A stretch of DNA of 57,038 nt from Chlamydiales bacterium (GTDB lineage: Bacteria > Chlamydiota > Chlamydiia > Chlamydiales > Rhabdochlamydiaceae). The notes beneath the pieces were generated by a model that ran no database searches, was not told where the DNA came from, and was given only the letters and a program-made list of their open reading frames with translations. This document shows, piece after piece, positions 25,061-33,955 of the stretch (its first letter is position 1; each line of letters starts with the position of its first letter). The translations under genes were made by a program, and so were the position numbers. Location: the NCBI GenBank assembly GCA_016185065.1, contig JACPOL010000006.1, forward strand, positions 1 through 57,038, in the 5' to 3' direction.

Positions 25061-26392
25061 ATGGAAAATCAGTCTGAAACGCACGACTTCTCGAATGATT
25101 CTGTGCGCGTTGTCGTCCACCACAAACCGAAGTGCCGCGTAGAGCTAGAAGTAGAGGTAAAGCCCTCCTTAGTACATACAGCGCATAAAAAGGCGATTCG
25201 CAGTCTCTCAAAAGAGATCTCCGTTCCAGGCTTCCGCAAAGGAAAAGCTCCAGATGAAGTAGTCATCAAAAAATACCCTCAAGATCTAGACAAAGCATGG
25301 CAGGAGATGATCGCAGACGTCGCTTTCCGCGAGAGCATCAGCCTCTGCAAAGTTCCTCTTCTCAGCAAAGACACAAAGATCACCTTTAAGATGCAGAGCC
25401 ATTCTATGGATGGCGCAAAACTCTTCCTCACTTTCGATACTCAGCCAAAACTTCCCACAATTAATCCTAAAGAGATCCAACTCAAAGAAGTTCCGCGCCC
25501 TGAAGTAAACGATGAGAAGGTCGAAGAGACGATCCGTCAGGTACAGCTCTTCTTTGCCGAGTGGAAAGAGATTAAAGACCGCCCAGTGAAAGAGGGAGAC
25601 TACGTTCTCCTCGATGTCGATGTTATCGACGAAGAGCCACCAGTACGCCTCTTCTCAAATACCCGCTTTGAAGCCACAAAGAAGTCGATGGCAGAGTGGA
25701 TGCGTAAGCTCGTCATCGGCATGAACGTCGGCGACCAGAAAGAGGGCGTAAGCGTTCCAGATGAAGATGCAAAAGCAGAAGATAAAGCTGCGCTTAAACC
25801 AAAGAAGGTACGACTCGTCCTCAAAACAATCGAAGAAGCACTTCCTCCTCCTGTTGATGACGCCTTCGCCGTTAAGCTCGGCGTTGCCAACCTAGAAGAT
25901 CTTCGCGCCTCTCTTCTCAAGCACCTTAATAAACAAGCCGATGCTCACGTCCAGGAAAAACTGCGCGAGCAGCTCAACGAGGCTCTCTTAAACCAGTTCC
26001 CCTTCGAACTCCCGAATACTCTCATCGAAAAAGAGACCCAGTTCCGCATGAAGCAGCTCGCAGAAGATGCGCACTTCAAAAAAGAGTGGGAAGCGATGAA
26101 AGAAGACGACCGCAGAAAGATGGTCGAATCGATCTACACACAGTCTGAAAAGGCCGTTCGCCTCTTCTACCTCTGCCGTAAGATCATCGCAGATGCGAAG
26201 CTTACCATCACCGCAGATGACATGCCTAAAGCTCCGACGAACATGCTAGAGGCGCTGATGATCCCTCAGCCCAACTACCATGCTCACGACCACTCAGAGG
26301 TCAGACAAGCCGAGACCTACTCTCGCCTCGTCCTGGAGAAGGCAGAAGACTACCTAATCTCCCAAGCAACCATCGCCGCTGCTTCCGTTTAA
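25061..26392 (+). CDS. tig: Trigger factor chaperone
   Basis: 443 residues. Ribosome-associated chaperone with peptidyl-prolyl isomerase activity. The N-terminal ribosome-binding domain has the signature loop ISVPGFRKGKAPDEVV near residues 52-67; the FKBP-like domain lies around 160-255 (VKEGDYVLLDVDVIDEEPP), and the C-terminal helical arms follow. GAGGAG 6-11 nt before ATG is a good Shine-Dalgarno. tig, clpP and clpX follow in the order seen in Chlamydia, but here a repeat separates tig from clpP. Confidence 0.95.
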   Translation: MENQSETHDFSNDSVRVVVHHKPKCRVELEVEVKPSLVHTAHKKAIRSLSKEISVPGFRKGKAPDEVVIKKYPQDLDKAWQEMIADVAFRESISLCKVPLLSKDTKITFKMQSHSMDGAKLFLTFDTQPKLPTINPKEIQLKEVPRPEVNDEKVEETIRQVQLFFAEWKEIKDRPVKEGDYVLLDVDVIDEEPPVRLFSNTRFEATKKSMAEWMRKLVIGMNVGDQKEGVSVPDEDAKAEDKAALKPKKVRLVLKTIEEALPPPVDDAFAVKLGVANLEDLRASLLKHLNKQADAHVQEKLREQLNEALLNQFPFELPNTLIEKETQFRMKQLAEDAHFKKEWEAMKEDDRRKMVESIYTQSEKAVRLFYLCRKIIADAKLTITADDMPKAPTNMLEALMIPQPNYHAHDHSEVRQAETYSRLVLEKAEDYLISQATIAAASV

Positions 26393-26420
26393 GCGCTCGT
26401 AGAAAAGAGAGCGCCCGCCC

Positions 26421-26534
26421 GGAAGAGAACGGACCGGAAACGGACGAAAATGGACACGCGCTGAAGAAAGAATCCTCCCCCTCTCTTGCCCGCCTGTCCA
26501 CTTCGTCCACCGATGTTCATTTTCTTTTCGGGCC
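26421..26534. repeat. Imperfect inverted repeat after tig
   Basis: GGACGAAAATGGACACGCG near 26443 is nearly complementary to CGCCTGTCCACTTCGTCC near 26491, and the pairing continues outwards imperfectly to GGAAGAGAA and TTTTCTTTTC. It may be a degenerate hairpin terminator for tig. It differs from the neighbouring copy of the mosaic repeat. Confidence 0.45.
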
Positions 26535-26573
26535 TTCTTCAAAGAGAAAGGTTCTCTGTCTTTTTATCTGCAA

Positions 26574-26787
26574 CTGCGACTGGACGCGAAAGGGACCCGC
26601 GCTGGCAAGCGTGGGATGAGCCGCCTGGAGCAGCCCTTCGATGCATATCGCACAGCAAAATTGCACCCGCAGGAGAGCGCGGCGAGCGCGTCAACGGGGT
26701 AGTACTCTGTACACCCCTTCTCCGAGGACGCGATTTGGCAAAGCGAGATGCAGCGCAAGAGGGTCGCAGGGAGGCCCCGGAGCGGAT
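26574..26787. repeat. Dispersed mosaic palindromic repeat, copy 3, running into the clpP start
   Basis: The first 25 nt (26574-26598) are the exact reverse complement of positions 1-25. The core GGAG...CGCGGCGAGCGCG...CCCCTTCTCC and the flank CGCGATTTGGCAAAGCGAG match the right unit of copy 2; the end GCGCAAGAGGGTCGCAGGGAGG matches the left unit of copy 2. Similarity continues through the GGAG that serves as the clpP ribosome-binding site. Together with 26421-26534 this fills the 395-bp tig-clpP gap. Confidence 0.85.
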
Positions 26788-27396
26788 ATGTATACGATCC
26801 CCTATGTCATTGAGGATACCGGCCGTGGCGAACGCGCGATGGATATCTTCTCTCGCCTTCTGAAAGATCGAATTGTTTTCATCGGAACAGAGATCAACGA
26901 TCAGGTTGCCAATACTGTTATTGCTCAGCTGCTCTTCCTGCGCGCTGAAGATCCCAAGAAGGATGTCAACATCTACATCAACTCCCCCGGCGGAATCATC
27001 AATGCTGGCCTGGCGATCTACGACACGATGCGCTTCATGGGGTATGAGATCAACACCTACTGCCTCGGACAAGCGGCCTCAATGGCGGCGCTGCTCATGG
27101 CTGCAGGAACAAAGGGAAAGCGCTACGCTCTTCCAAATAGCCGTATCATGATTCACCAGCCTTCAGGCGGAGTTACAGGCACCTCTGCAGATATACACCT
27201 CCAAGCGCGTGAAATTTTAGAGCTGAAGCAGATGTGCGCTAAAATTATCTCAGAGCTTACAGGCCAGCCAATCGCCAAAGTGCTTGAAGACTCCGAAAGA
27301 GACTTCTTCATGAGCCCAGATGCCGCAGTAAAGTATGGAATCATCGATAAGATCGCGGTTCAGCCTCCGCGTGCGACAGAAGTTAAAACATCATAA
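26788..27396 (+). CDS. clpP: ATP-dependent Clp protease proteolytic subunit
   Basis: 202 residues from ATG 26788; the frame stays open upstream through the repeat, but conserved sequence begins at [20 protein letters not shown], the standard ClpP start. Catalytic triad: Ser98 in GQAASM, His123 in MIHQPSGG and Asp172 in SERDFFM. Forms a tetradecameric protease with ClpX. The only ribosome-binding site, GGAG a few nt upstream, lies in repeat-derived sequence. Corresponds to the ClpP paralogue adjacent to clpX in Chlamydia. Confidence 0.96.
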   Translation: MYTIPYVIEDTGRGERAMDIFSRLLKDRIVFIGTEINDQVANTVIAQLLFLRAEDPKKDVNIYINSPGGIINAGLAIYDTMRFMGYEINTYCLGQAASMAALLMAAGTKGKRYALPNSRIMIHQPSGGVTGTSADIHLQAREILELKQMCAKIISELTGQPIAKVLEDSERDFFMSPDAAVKYGIIDKIAVQPPRATEVKTS

Positions 27397-27412
27397 TACT
27401 CGAGATAAATAG

Positions 27413-28636
27413 ATGCAAAAAAAGGACAAGGAGACGCCCACCTGCTCATTTTGCGGGCGTACAGAAGAGGCTGTTGAAAAGCTCATTTCAGGACCAGATA
27501 CCTTCATCTGCGACAAGTGCGTTAGACTCTGCATGGAGATCGTCGAGAAGAAGCCGGTTCATCATGAGCTAAAAATCCTAAAGCCGAAAGAGATTAAAGA
27601 GGCGCTCGATGAGTATGTGATTGGCCAGGTGAGCGCCAAAAAAGCGATCTCTGTTGCTGTATATAACCACTACAAGCGCCTCCGTTCGATCGGAAAAGAG
27701 AAGGATGTCGAGTATGTCAAATCCAACGTGCTTCTACTGGGCCCTACCGGTTCTGGAAAGACGCTGACTGCTAGAACTCTCGCAAATCTCCTAGACGTTC
27801 CTTTTGCCATTGCAGATGCGACAACGCTTACCGAAGCGGGCTACGTGGGAGAGGATGTCGAGAACATCATCCTGCGCCTCGTCCAGGCTGCCGACTATGA
27901 CATCGCAAGAGCCGAAACAGGCATCATCTATATTGACGAGATCGATAAGATCCGCAAAACGACCTCTAACGTCTCGATCACACGCGACGTCTCTGGAGAA
28001 GGGGTGCAACAAGCCCTTCTGAAGATTGTAGAGGGCACCGTTGCAAACGTCCCCCCAAAAGGAGGCCGCAAGCACCCAAACCAGGAGTATATTAAGGTCA
28101 ACACTCAGAATATCCTCTTCATCGTGGGAGGGGCCTTCGTCCACCTGGATAAAATCATCGCAAAACGCCTCGGGAAGACGACCATCGGCTTCGATGCTGC
28201 CGAGACCCGCACCTTTGATGCGAGCGAGACCAACTACCTCCTCTCGAAGGTAGAGCCTGAGGATCTGGTTCAATTTGGAATGATCCCCGAGTTTGTGGGG
28301 CGTTTTAACAGCATTGCAAACTGCAACGAGCTGACAATTGAGGATCTGGTCGATATTCTAACAAAGCCCAAGAATGCGATTGTACGCCAGTATCAGCAGC
28401 TCTTCCGCGAAGAGGGTGCAGAACTCCGCTTCACAGAAGAGGCTCTGCGCGCAATGGCTGAAAAGGCAAAAGAGACGGGCACAGGCGCTCGCGCCCTGCG
28501 CATGATCGTAGAAGGTCTATTGTTGGAACTGATGTTTGAGGTTCCCTCAGATCCTTCGATCAAAGAGATCCTCATTGAGAAGTCGTGCATCACAGAGCGT
28601 GCTGCTCCGATCATCAAACGCGCGACCTCGGCTTAG
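27413..28636 (+). CDS. clpX: Clp protease ATP-binding subunit ClpX
   Basis: 407 residues. N-terminal C4 zinc finger (Cys11, Cys14, Cys33, Cys36), Walker A GPTGSGKT at 110-117, Walker [11 protein letters not shown], the pore-loop region [10 protein letters not shown], sensor-2 region GTGARALR near the end, and the ClpP-docking 'IGF' loop as TIGFDAAE. Unfolds substrates and feeds them to ClpP, 16 nt upstream. Its last 4 nt overlap the end of the convergent 28633 gene. Confidence 0.97.
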   Translation: MQKKDKETPTCSFCGRTEEAVEKLISGPDTFICDKCVRLCMEIVEKKPVHHELKILKPKEIKEALDEYVIGQVSAKKAISVAVYNHYKRLRSIGKEKDVEYVKSNVLLLGPTGSGKTLTARTLANLLDVPFAIADATTLTEAGYVGEDVENIILRLVQAADYDIARAETGIIYIDEIDKIRKTTSNVSITRDVSGEGVQQALLKIVEGTVANVPPKGGRKHPNQEYIKVNTQNILFIVGGAFVHLDKIIAKRLGKTTIGFDAAETRTFDASETNYLLSKVEPEDLVQFGMIPEFVGRFNSIANCNELTIEDLVDILTKPKNAIVRQYQQLFREEGAELRFTEEALRAMAEKAKETGTGARALRMIVEGLLLELMFEVPSDPSIKEILIEKSCITERAAPIIKRATSA

Positions 28637-29451
28637 CCCTGGCTAAAAGAAGCTGCAGAAGGTGTGTAAGTGTAAGCATCTAAACCAGCGCCCATTCCAG
28701 ACTCGTGAGAGAAGGCTTGTGGCACATCTACCTGCTGTCTGCGCGGGGTAGTAGGCTGGCTGCCGTCGCTTCGCGCCGATGCATCTGTTCTCGTATTTCT
28801 CTTGCTGTCTACGCTACTTCCCACAGGTCTTCGCCTTGCAAGACTTCGCTGTTCCAATCGCTCCCTGCGAGCTCTGGATGCTGCCTGAGCAGCTGTCCGT
28901 TGAGTATTAGTAGGAGGAGCTAATGCCGGTAGGGCTGGAGCAGCATGACGCGCAAGGTAAGCATTATGCGTCTTCGTCATCGTCGAATTTAACTGAATGA
29001 CCTCATTGTGAAGTGCAGAGCCATTACCAATAACCATATCGTTATAGATGGCCTCATTTTGAAGCTTTCTGGTTATTCCTTTGAATTCGAATGGGCTAGG
29101 AGCATCTTCATTTTCTTTTAGCGTGCGAAAGAAGTTAAATTGAAAAGCTGAGGATCTTGCGACCTCGTCAGCACCCGTTGCTTCGACAGTCTTTTTGATG
29201 CCTGCAATCAGCCCTTGAAGCTCAGCGCTGTTAAACGGAAGATCTAAGTTGTTCATGAAGAAGGTGACTTTGAATCGCTTTCCGTGGGCGATGAAGTATC
29301 CAGACCCATCCGTGCGATTCAATCTAAGGCTATCTCTTCCGGAAGCCGCTCCTGCGCCTCTTGTACCTGTTTGTAAATCAATCACCACAGCATCCGTTTC
29401 ACTACTAGATGAACTGCCCAACCCTCTTACACTCGAAGCTGCTGATGACAT
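28633..29451 (-). CDS. Serine-rich hypothetical protein, candidate T3SS effector
   Basis: 272 residues with a good Shine-Dalgarno (AGGAG) and its own consensus promoter. The first about 20 residues are Ser-rich and lack charge clusters ([20 protein letters not shown]), typical of but not proof of a type III signal. Residues about 50-165 look folded; 165-250 are Ala/Arg/Pro/Ser-rich and probably disordered. No signal peptide or membrane helix. It lies just after the terminator of the translocator-like operon, on the same strand. No recognised domain. Confidence 0.7.
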   Translation of the reverse strand: MSSAASSVRGLGSSSSSETDAVVIDLQTGTRGAGAASGRDSLRLNRTDGSGYFIAHGKRFKVTFFMNNLDLPFNSAELQGLIAGIKKTVEATGADEVARSSAFQFNFFRTLKENEDAPSPFEFKGITRKLQNEAIYNDMVIGNGSALHNEVIQLNSTMTKTHNAYLARHAAPALPALAPPTNTQRTAAQAASRARRERLEQRSLARRRPVGSSVDSKRNTRTDASARSDGSQPTTPRRQQVDVPQAFSHESGMGAGLDAYTYTPSAASFSQG

Positions 29452-29478
29452 AAAACTCCTATTAATTATTGTAAATTA

Positions 29479-29507
29479 ATTTTAACATAATTAAGATAAT
29501 TAGTCAA
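29479..29507 (-). promoter_or_regulatory. Consensus-like promoter of the 272-residue gene
   Basis: On the minus strand TTGACT (29507-29502) and TAAAAT (29484-29479) are separated by exactly 17 nt in an AT-rich region. The predicted start is about 20 nt before the ATG at 29451, with AGGAG in between. It is one of the best sigma70-type matches seen in the window. Confidence 0.7.
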
Positions 29508-29538
29508 TTATTAGCGAATAATTATTTTAATAAAACAA

Positions 29539-29564
29539 AAAGGAGAATCTTTCGATTCTCCTTT
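29539..29564 (-). terminator. Rho-independent terminator of the translocator-like operon
   Basis: On the minus strand AAAGGAGAATC, loop GAAA, GATTCTCCTTT forms an 11-bp perfect stem followed by TTGTTTTATT. It lies 25 nt after the stop codon of the last operon gene and before the promoter of the next gene, so it ends the operon. Confidence 0.85.
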
Positions 29565-29589
29565 ATCCTCAACGAGTTGGGATTTAACC

Positions 29590-30405
29590 TTAACCACCCT
29601 GAGAGAGGATAACTGCCCACTGGAGGGAGTCTTTCGGCATTCCAGAAGCCTGGCTGAAGAACCCTTGCATGTTCTGAGCCGCGCTCTCTGCGCTTCCCAT
29701 CATCGTGCTGCTGTTCTCCGAGATCGCCTGTGCTTTCTGGCCGTTGGCCTGCTGAGCAGCTGCAATCGCAGTGTAGGGAGCTTGTCCGAGCGCTCCACCA
29801 CCCTGAATAAGTCCAGGAATAGCCTGTTCGCACATCTTCGCGAGGCTGAGCTGACCAGCCCATCTCTTTTCGATTTCAGCTCTTCGCTGAGTCTTCTGCT
29901 CTTCAGTGAGAGGTCTTGGATTATCCCTAGCAGGAGCAGCATCCACATCTTTTTCCACACGAGCTTGAACGTTCTGGTTTCTTGCACCAGGGGCCGCAGC
30001 GCCCGCTTCGCCTTGAGCTGGCATAGGAGCTTGAGGACGAAGTTGACCCATTTCAACCGCAGCTTCTGGAGCTTCTTCCACACGAGCAGCAAGTGCTTGT
30101 GGTCGGTCGTTGACAGTGGCAAGTTCGGCTGCCTGTCTTCCGCTGGCATACATGCCCACGAGACCGCCCCCGATTCCCACGATACCGCCAGCCATTCCGC
30201 ATACGCCAGAAACAGTCTGGCCAGATGCTTGTGCGAGGCCCGATGCAATCGTAGAGTTTACGAGAGACTGGGTGATCGTCATTTTGGCTTTAATGCAATC
30301 TCTAACAACCTGGTTGGCTTCAATCATACCGTTGTTGAGGTTGGTCATCAGCTGACCCGCCATCGAGATGATCTTCCCCTGTAACATCATATTGCTGCTT
30401 GACAT
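29590..30405 (-). CDS. Translocator-like helical protein with a glycine-rich hydrophobic segment (operon gene 7)
   Basis: 271 residues; Shine-Dalgarno AGGAAG. Helical N-terminal part, then a Gly-rich hydrophobic stretch at about 66-89 (GVCGMAGGIVGIGGGLVGMY), a long Ala/Pro/Glu-rich linker (about 95-165), and a C-terminal helical part rich in Gln, Ala and Ser that ends LQWAVILSQGG. There is no signal peptide. One hydrophobic hairpin without a signal peptide is the usual form of minor T3SS translocators (YopD/SseD/EspB type), which is the basis of the label; no sequence homology is claimed. Confidence 0.72.
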   Translation of the reverse strand: MSSSNMMLQGKIISMAGQLMTNLNNGMIEANQVVRDCIKAKMTITQSLVNSTIASGLAQASGQTVSGVCGMAGGIVGIGGGLVGMYASGRQAAELATVNDRPQALAARVEEAPEAAVEMGQLRPQAPMPAQGEAGAAAPGARNQNVQARVEKDVDAAPARDNPRPLTEEQKTQRRAEIEKRWAGQLSLAKMCEQAIPGLIQGGGALGQAPYTAIAAAQQANGQKAQAISENSSTMMGSAESAAQNMQGFFSQASGMPKDSLQWAVILSQGG

Positions 30406-30437
30406 ACTCTTACTTCCTTTTTTTAATTATTAATTTG

Positions 30438-31088
30438 TTAGCTTAAAACGCCTCTGAGCATATCGCTTCCAGCTCTCGAAACACCGTCATAAATTCCCTT
30501 TATTCCAGAGGTAACTCCCTTCGTCAGGTCGTTCAAATTAGTAAACGTTCCGCTAATCTGATCACTCATGTTCTTGTTAAACGACTGGTAGTTCTGTTGA
30601 GCTCCGTTTAGGCCTGCAAGAACTCCGTTCTGATGAGCGAGCTCTTCAGAAAGCTGTCCTACTTGTAAGCTATAAGAACCTTCAACAACCCCTACCGATC
30701 CCCCAGCAACCGCTGCAGCAGAACCTAGCGAGCCAACAACTCCAGCTCCGACAGCTGTCCCTGTAGCGAGCGCTCCGGCTCCCCCTAAAACAATACCGAT
30801 TACCATAAGGGCAGTCATCCAAGGCCTCAATGCACTCATCTTGTCTGTCAGATCCTGGATCTGGCTGGCAATTACGCCCACAGTCTTATTGTAGGTTGCC
30901 ATCAGGTCAGATGTCTGGTGCACCGCATTCGACATATCTGTTGCAGCCTTCCCTTGAGAGAGGACGTTCTCCTTCATCGCAGTACTCAGGAGTGTGAGCA
31001 GCTCGCAGATCGCCCAAATTGAGCCCTGGTTATTTGGGCTCTCTGATGGCGCGACTGGAGCGGCACTTGTATTTGTATCTATTTTCAT
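30438..31088 (-). CDS. Hydrophobic translocator-like protein (operon gene 6)
   Basis: 216 residues from ATG 31088, chosen because AGGAG lies 8 nt upstream; an upstream start at 31118 would overlap the preceding gene. A polar Ser/Pro/Asn-rich head (1-22), a hydrophobic helix (GSIWAICELLTLLSTAM, 22-38), a helix, then a long hydrophobic Gly/Ala-rich segment at about 91-137, then a Gln/Asn/Ser-rich helical tail with an amphipathic GIKGIYDGVSRAGSDML end. No signal peptide. The architecture fits a pore-forming T3SS translocator. Confidence 0.75.
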   Translation of the reverse strand: MKIDTNTSAAPVAPSESPNNQGSIWAICELLTLLSTAMKENVLSQGKAATDMSNAVHQTSDLMATYNKTVGVIASQIQDLTDKMSALRPWMTALMVIGIVLGGAGALATGTAVGAGVVGSLGSAAAVAGGSVGVVEGSYSLQVGQLSEELAHQNGVLAGLNGAQQNYQSFNKNMSDQISGTFTNLNDLTKGVTSGIKGIYDGVSRAGSDMLRGVLS

Positions 31089-31107
31089 CTTGTTTGCTCC
31101 TAAGTTA

Positions 31108-31806
31108 TTAAGCTGCACCCTGAGACCAGACCATGTTCTTGTACCACTGAAGCGCGTTGTTGATCATGTTCGATGTCTGCGTCTTCTGGTCGTTGGCAGG
31201 TCCAATGTACTGGTTATTGATCTTCATCATGTTGTTCTGGTCCTGCTGAACAGTGGTCTGATCCTGCTGAACCTTACTGCTCGCTTCTCCCGCTTTACCC
31301 TGGTCATACTGAACAGAGGCAGGAACCTCATCCATCACCTTGCCGAAAATCGCGCTTTGGCCATTACCGTGCTCCCATAGTGCGTAGACGCAACCGATAA
31401 TGATCGCTGCTACGGCAAAGAAGATCGCTCCGAGACCTGCAACAGGCACTGTCGCAGCTCCCATAACCATCATCGTCGCAGCGACAGCCAGAAGACCGCC
31501 CGTAGCACCACCAATCATCAAACCGGAAATACCTTTACCGTTAATGTTGCTTGTCGCACCTGTTTCGCCCATCTTGCCCGCATCGGGAAGAGCTGCAGCA
31601 TCGGTCTTCCAAGCATCTAAGTGCTGCTGGTATTGAGCATTAAGCACTCCCTCTTTGTTATAACTAACAGCGATACCTTCATTCGTTACATCTCTACTTT
31701 GCGACATCACATCCATGATGAGCAGCCAGACGTTACCGCCGTAGCTTGTCGCTTGTTTTGCTTCGCTCGCACTAAGTGCTTCGCCCATTCTTGTTGAACT
31801 TGTCAT
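31108..31806 (-). CDS. Hydrophobic translocator-like protein with two membrane segments (operon gene 5)
   Basis: 232 residues from ATG 31806, chosen for AAAGG 8 nt upstream; a start 17 codons earlier would overlap gene 4. Head MTSSTRMGEALSASEAKQA, hydrophobic helix GGNVWLLIMDVMSQ (about 23-36), then two adjoining hydrophobic stretches at about 93-143 ending in IIIGCVYALWEHGNG, then a Gln-rich coiled-coil tail (VQQDQTTVQQDQNNM) ending LQWYKNMVWSQGAA. This two-segment plan is that of major translocators (YopB/SseC/EspD). The tail end resembles gene 7's LQW...SQG end. Confidence 0.76.
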   Translation of the reverse strand: MTSSTRMGEALSASEAKQATSYGGNVWLLIMDVMSQSRDVTNEGIAVSYNKEGVLNAQYQQHLDAWKTDAAALPDAGKMGETGATSNINGKGISGLMIGGATGGLLAVAATMMVMGAATVPVAGLGAIFFAVAAIIIGCVYALWEHGNGQSAIFGKVMDEVPASVQYDQGKAGEASSKVQQDQTTVQQDQNNMMKINNQYIGPANDQKTQTSNMINNALQWYKNMVWSQGAA

Positions 31807-31829
31807 AGAAATACCTTTTGTTATTTTTA

Positions 31830-32306
31830 TTATCTTGTTTTCATGATCTTTGCCCAAGAGCCGGCAGCGCTACCGAACATCAGAGCGTCCTGCTCGATAT
31901 TCGTCTGAGCGGGATTGATCCGTGTCTGATACTCTTGAACCATTGTACTTCTTGACTGAGAAACAGCTGATCCTTCAGCTTGAACAATCGACATCTGCGA
32001 CTGAATCTCGCGTTGAGCTTCTTGGATGCCAACCAGGTCAGTCGGCTCGATTTTAGCACTCTTTGCGATCAAGCTATTTAGCTGCGCTTCTGCTGCTGAG
32101 AAGGCGTCGTTCTGCTTATCGAAACCGCTCTTTAAGAGCTTCTCTTTATCCATTCCCAAGTTAATGCTCGCTTGCTGAGCATCCATATCACCTAACATGA
32201 TATTGACGATGATCAGGAAGGCGTTCTGTGCGAGGCTATTTGTATCATCGCTTGCCGCAGGAGCCACTTTAGAAGAGGCGGCTGTTGGAGAGATTGAACT
32301 ACTCAT
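31830..32306 (-). CDS. Secreted-substrate-like helical protein (operon gene 4)
   Basis: 158 residues, Shine-Dalgarno AGG. Ser/Ala-rich head (MSSSISPTAASSKVAPAASD), a hydrophobic helix at about 25-38 (LAQNAFLIIVNIMLGDMD), then a mainly alpha-helical body rich in Gln/Ala/Ser (about 60-125), ending GSWAKIMKTR. No signal peptide, no long membrane segment. It shares the head, short hydrophobic helix and coiled-coil plan with genes 2, 3, 5 and 6, like EspA/SseB-type filament or translocon components. Function is inferred from plan and context only. Confidence 0.72.
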   Translation of the reverse strand: MSSSISPTAASSKVAPAASDDTNSLAQNAFLIIVNIMLGDMDAQQASINLGMDKEKLLKSGFDKQNDAFSAAEAQLNSLIAKSAKIEPTDLVGIQEAQREIQSQMSIVQAEGSAVSQSRSTMVQEYQTRINPAQTNIEQDALMFGSAAGSWAKIMKTR

Positions 32307-32335
32307 TTTTTACCTATTTTTATGATTTAAAATTC

Positions 32336-33094
32336 TTAGTTAGACCCGCTTGGCGCCATCACGTTTGCAAGCATGAGACTCAGCTGCAAAATCTGCTTCG
32401 CTGTGCCCAATGTCGCGTTCGCCTGACCCGCAAGAGTCGTAGCTCTCGCATCGATCTTTCCTGTTGTGCCCGATATCAGAGCGGTCTGATCTTTCTGAAG
32501 ACCTGTCATCTCTGTAGACATAGAGCTGAGCTGATTCTTAACAGAATCGATCTGACCAGCTACGTTCTTAAGATCCTGGGCGAGACAAGCATACCTAGCA
32601 GCAGCTGCCGCAGAGCAGGCTACAGCTCCTAAAGGTCCGTAAATAAACGTCCAACCTGCACGCTCTGCAACCCACTTAGCGACGTTTGCAGGCTCCATCT
32701 CAGTTCCAATCTCTGCAGCTTGATTCGCAAGATCGACCAGCTTGTTCTGGCTATCATCGATCTTCTTCTGCAGATCATCTATCTTCGCCTGGTCGGCCTT
32801 CACCTGGTCAAGCGTCTTTGAAACCGCTTGCAGAGAGAGAGAGCTTACCCCTGAGAGGCGAGCCATCTGTGCATCCTGCTGGTGATAAGCGATAAAGCTC
32901 GTCAAAAAGGACTCGATCGCCTTCATATCACCATTATACTTGGCCAGCATCTGGTAGAGGCGGTGCATGAAGTCGGCGGTATTTAAGTCGCCGTTTGCAG
33001 AGTTCTGTGAAGCCGTCGCCGTATCATTCGATACGCTGAGCGCTTCCATGAGCACCTGCATGTAATTTGTTGTTGTACTTGGATCGATTGTCAT
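32336..33094 (-). CDS. Secreted-substrate-like coiled-coil protein (operon gene 3)
   Basis: 252 residues, Shine-Dalgarno AGGAAG. The head MTIDPSTTTNYMQVLMEAL is followed by helices, an extended coiled coil at about 88-130 (LDQVKADQAKIDDLQKKIDD), an Ala-rich moderately hydrophobic segment at about 148-170 (GPLGAVACSAAAAARYA), a second coiled coil to about 205, and a helical tail LQLSLMLANVMAPSGSN. Low Lys in the tail, high Gln/Ser/Ala. It resembles T3SS tip/translocator proteins in layout; no homologue recognised. Confidence 0.72.
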   Translation of the reverse strand: MTIDPSTTTNYMQVLMEALSVSNDTATASQNSANGDLNTADFMHRLYQMLAKYNGDMKAIESFLTSFIAYHQQDAQMARLSGVSSLSLQAVSKTLDQVKADQAKIDDLQKKIDDSQNKLVDLANQAAEIGTEMEPANVAKWVAERAGWTFIYGPLGAVACSAAAAARYACLAQDLKNVAGQIDSVKNQLSSMSTEMTGLQKDQTALISGTTGKIDARATTLAGQANATLGTAKQILQLSLMLANVMAPSGSN

Positions 33095-33152
33095 CTTTAA
33101 CTTCCTATTTTATATTATTATTAACCTTACACTTCAGGAAACTAGGCGGAGA

Positions 33153-33911
33153 TTATCCCCCTGGAGCCAAGTGCTGAACAATCAAGTTGATCATCGAGTT
33201 CATGCTTGTGATGAAGTTCTGACCTACCTGGTTATCCTGCTGAAGGTTGGCACCGGCAACGTTAAGCTGCTGGTTCAAGTTACTTGTAAAGTTACCGTAG
33301 TCCGACTCAACGATCGATAAACTCACTGCACCAGCCGCGCCTGAACCGTCTGTCCAGCTGTGGAAGGTGCCGCTATCTGTAGGCTGCTTAGCAGCGTAAA
33401 AGAGGGCCGCGCCCAAGCTACCGTCCTGGTTATTGTCGATCATGCTGACGATCGACTGGTTATTACCATCTGGTCTCCAGTCAATAGTCGTATTCAAGAT
33501 CATGTTCACGCAGTCGTTAGACTCGTCCATACCATCACCGCGGTACTTCGGGTTAAAGTTATAGTTCTTAGCGTCTTTGTTCATCTGCATCACGTCTTTC
33601 TTAAATGCAGCAACGTCAGCTTGGTAAGCAGGGTCCATCAGCGCGTCAGATGCGCTCTCATTCGGGTGGTCTGCTGCGTACTGCTGAATACGAGTCACGT
33701 CATCGTCAACTTTCTGAGTATCAGAAAGCACAGTACTAAACGCGGTCGACTCGTTCGCCATGCCAGAAACCTGATTACCGATACCTTCGATTTTCATGAT
33801 CAGCGTTGCGATCAGGTAGTACATACTCTGGTCTTTAGAGTCGTATTTTGAATCGTTAGCCTTCTCAAGGTCTTGGATCAAGAGGGTCATTGGATCGATG
33901 TGGGTAGCCAT
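33153..33911 (-). CDS. Secreted-substrate-like protein (operon gene 2)
   Basis: 252 residues, Shine-Dalgarno AAAGG. The head MATHIDPMTLLIQDLEKA shares 'IDP' with gene 3; a hydrophobic helix (MYYLIATLIMKIEGIGNQV) lies at about 30-48, and a globular Asp/Asn/Trp-containing middle (about 110-200: NPKYRGDGMDESND, IDWRPDGNNQ, FHSWTDGSG) precedes a Gln/Asn-rich helical tail ending NSMINLIVQHLAPGG. N- and C-terminal helices flanking a variable middle domain recall EspA/SseB or tip proteins. Inference only. Confidence 0.72.
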   Translation of the reverse strand: MATHIDPMTLLIQDLEKANDSKYDSKDQSMYYLIATLIMKIEGIGNQVSGMANESTAFSTVLSDTQKVDDDVTRIQQYAADHPNESASDALMDPAYQADVAAFKKDVMQMNKDAKNYNFNPKYRGDGMDESNDCVNMILNTTIDWRPDGNNQSIVSMIDNNQDGSLGAALFYAAKQPTDSGTFHSWTDGSGAAGAVSLSIVESDYGNFTSNLNQQLNVAGANLQQDNQVGQNFITSMNSMINLIVQHLAPGG

Positions 33912-33955
33912 GTTTTTTTGCCTTTTTTATGTTTTTATTAATCTTTTAATTCTAA

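Noticed and set aside
26641..26787. 49-residue N-terminal extension of ClpP
   Set aside because: The extension is translated repeat sequence; conserved ClpP residues begin at 26788 with a GGAG just upstream.
29665..30384. 239-residue plus-strand frame antisense to operon gene 7
   Set aside because: The minus-strand gene has a good Shine-Dalgarno, operon context and translocator-like architecture; the antisense frame is Ser/Arg-rich with no start signal.
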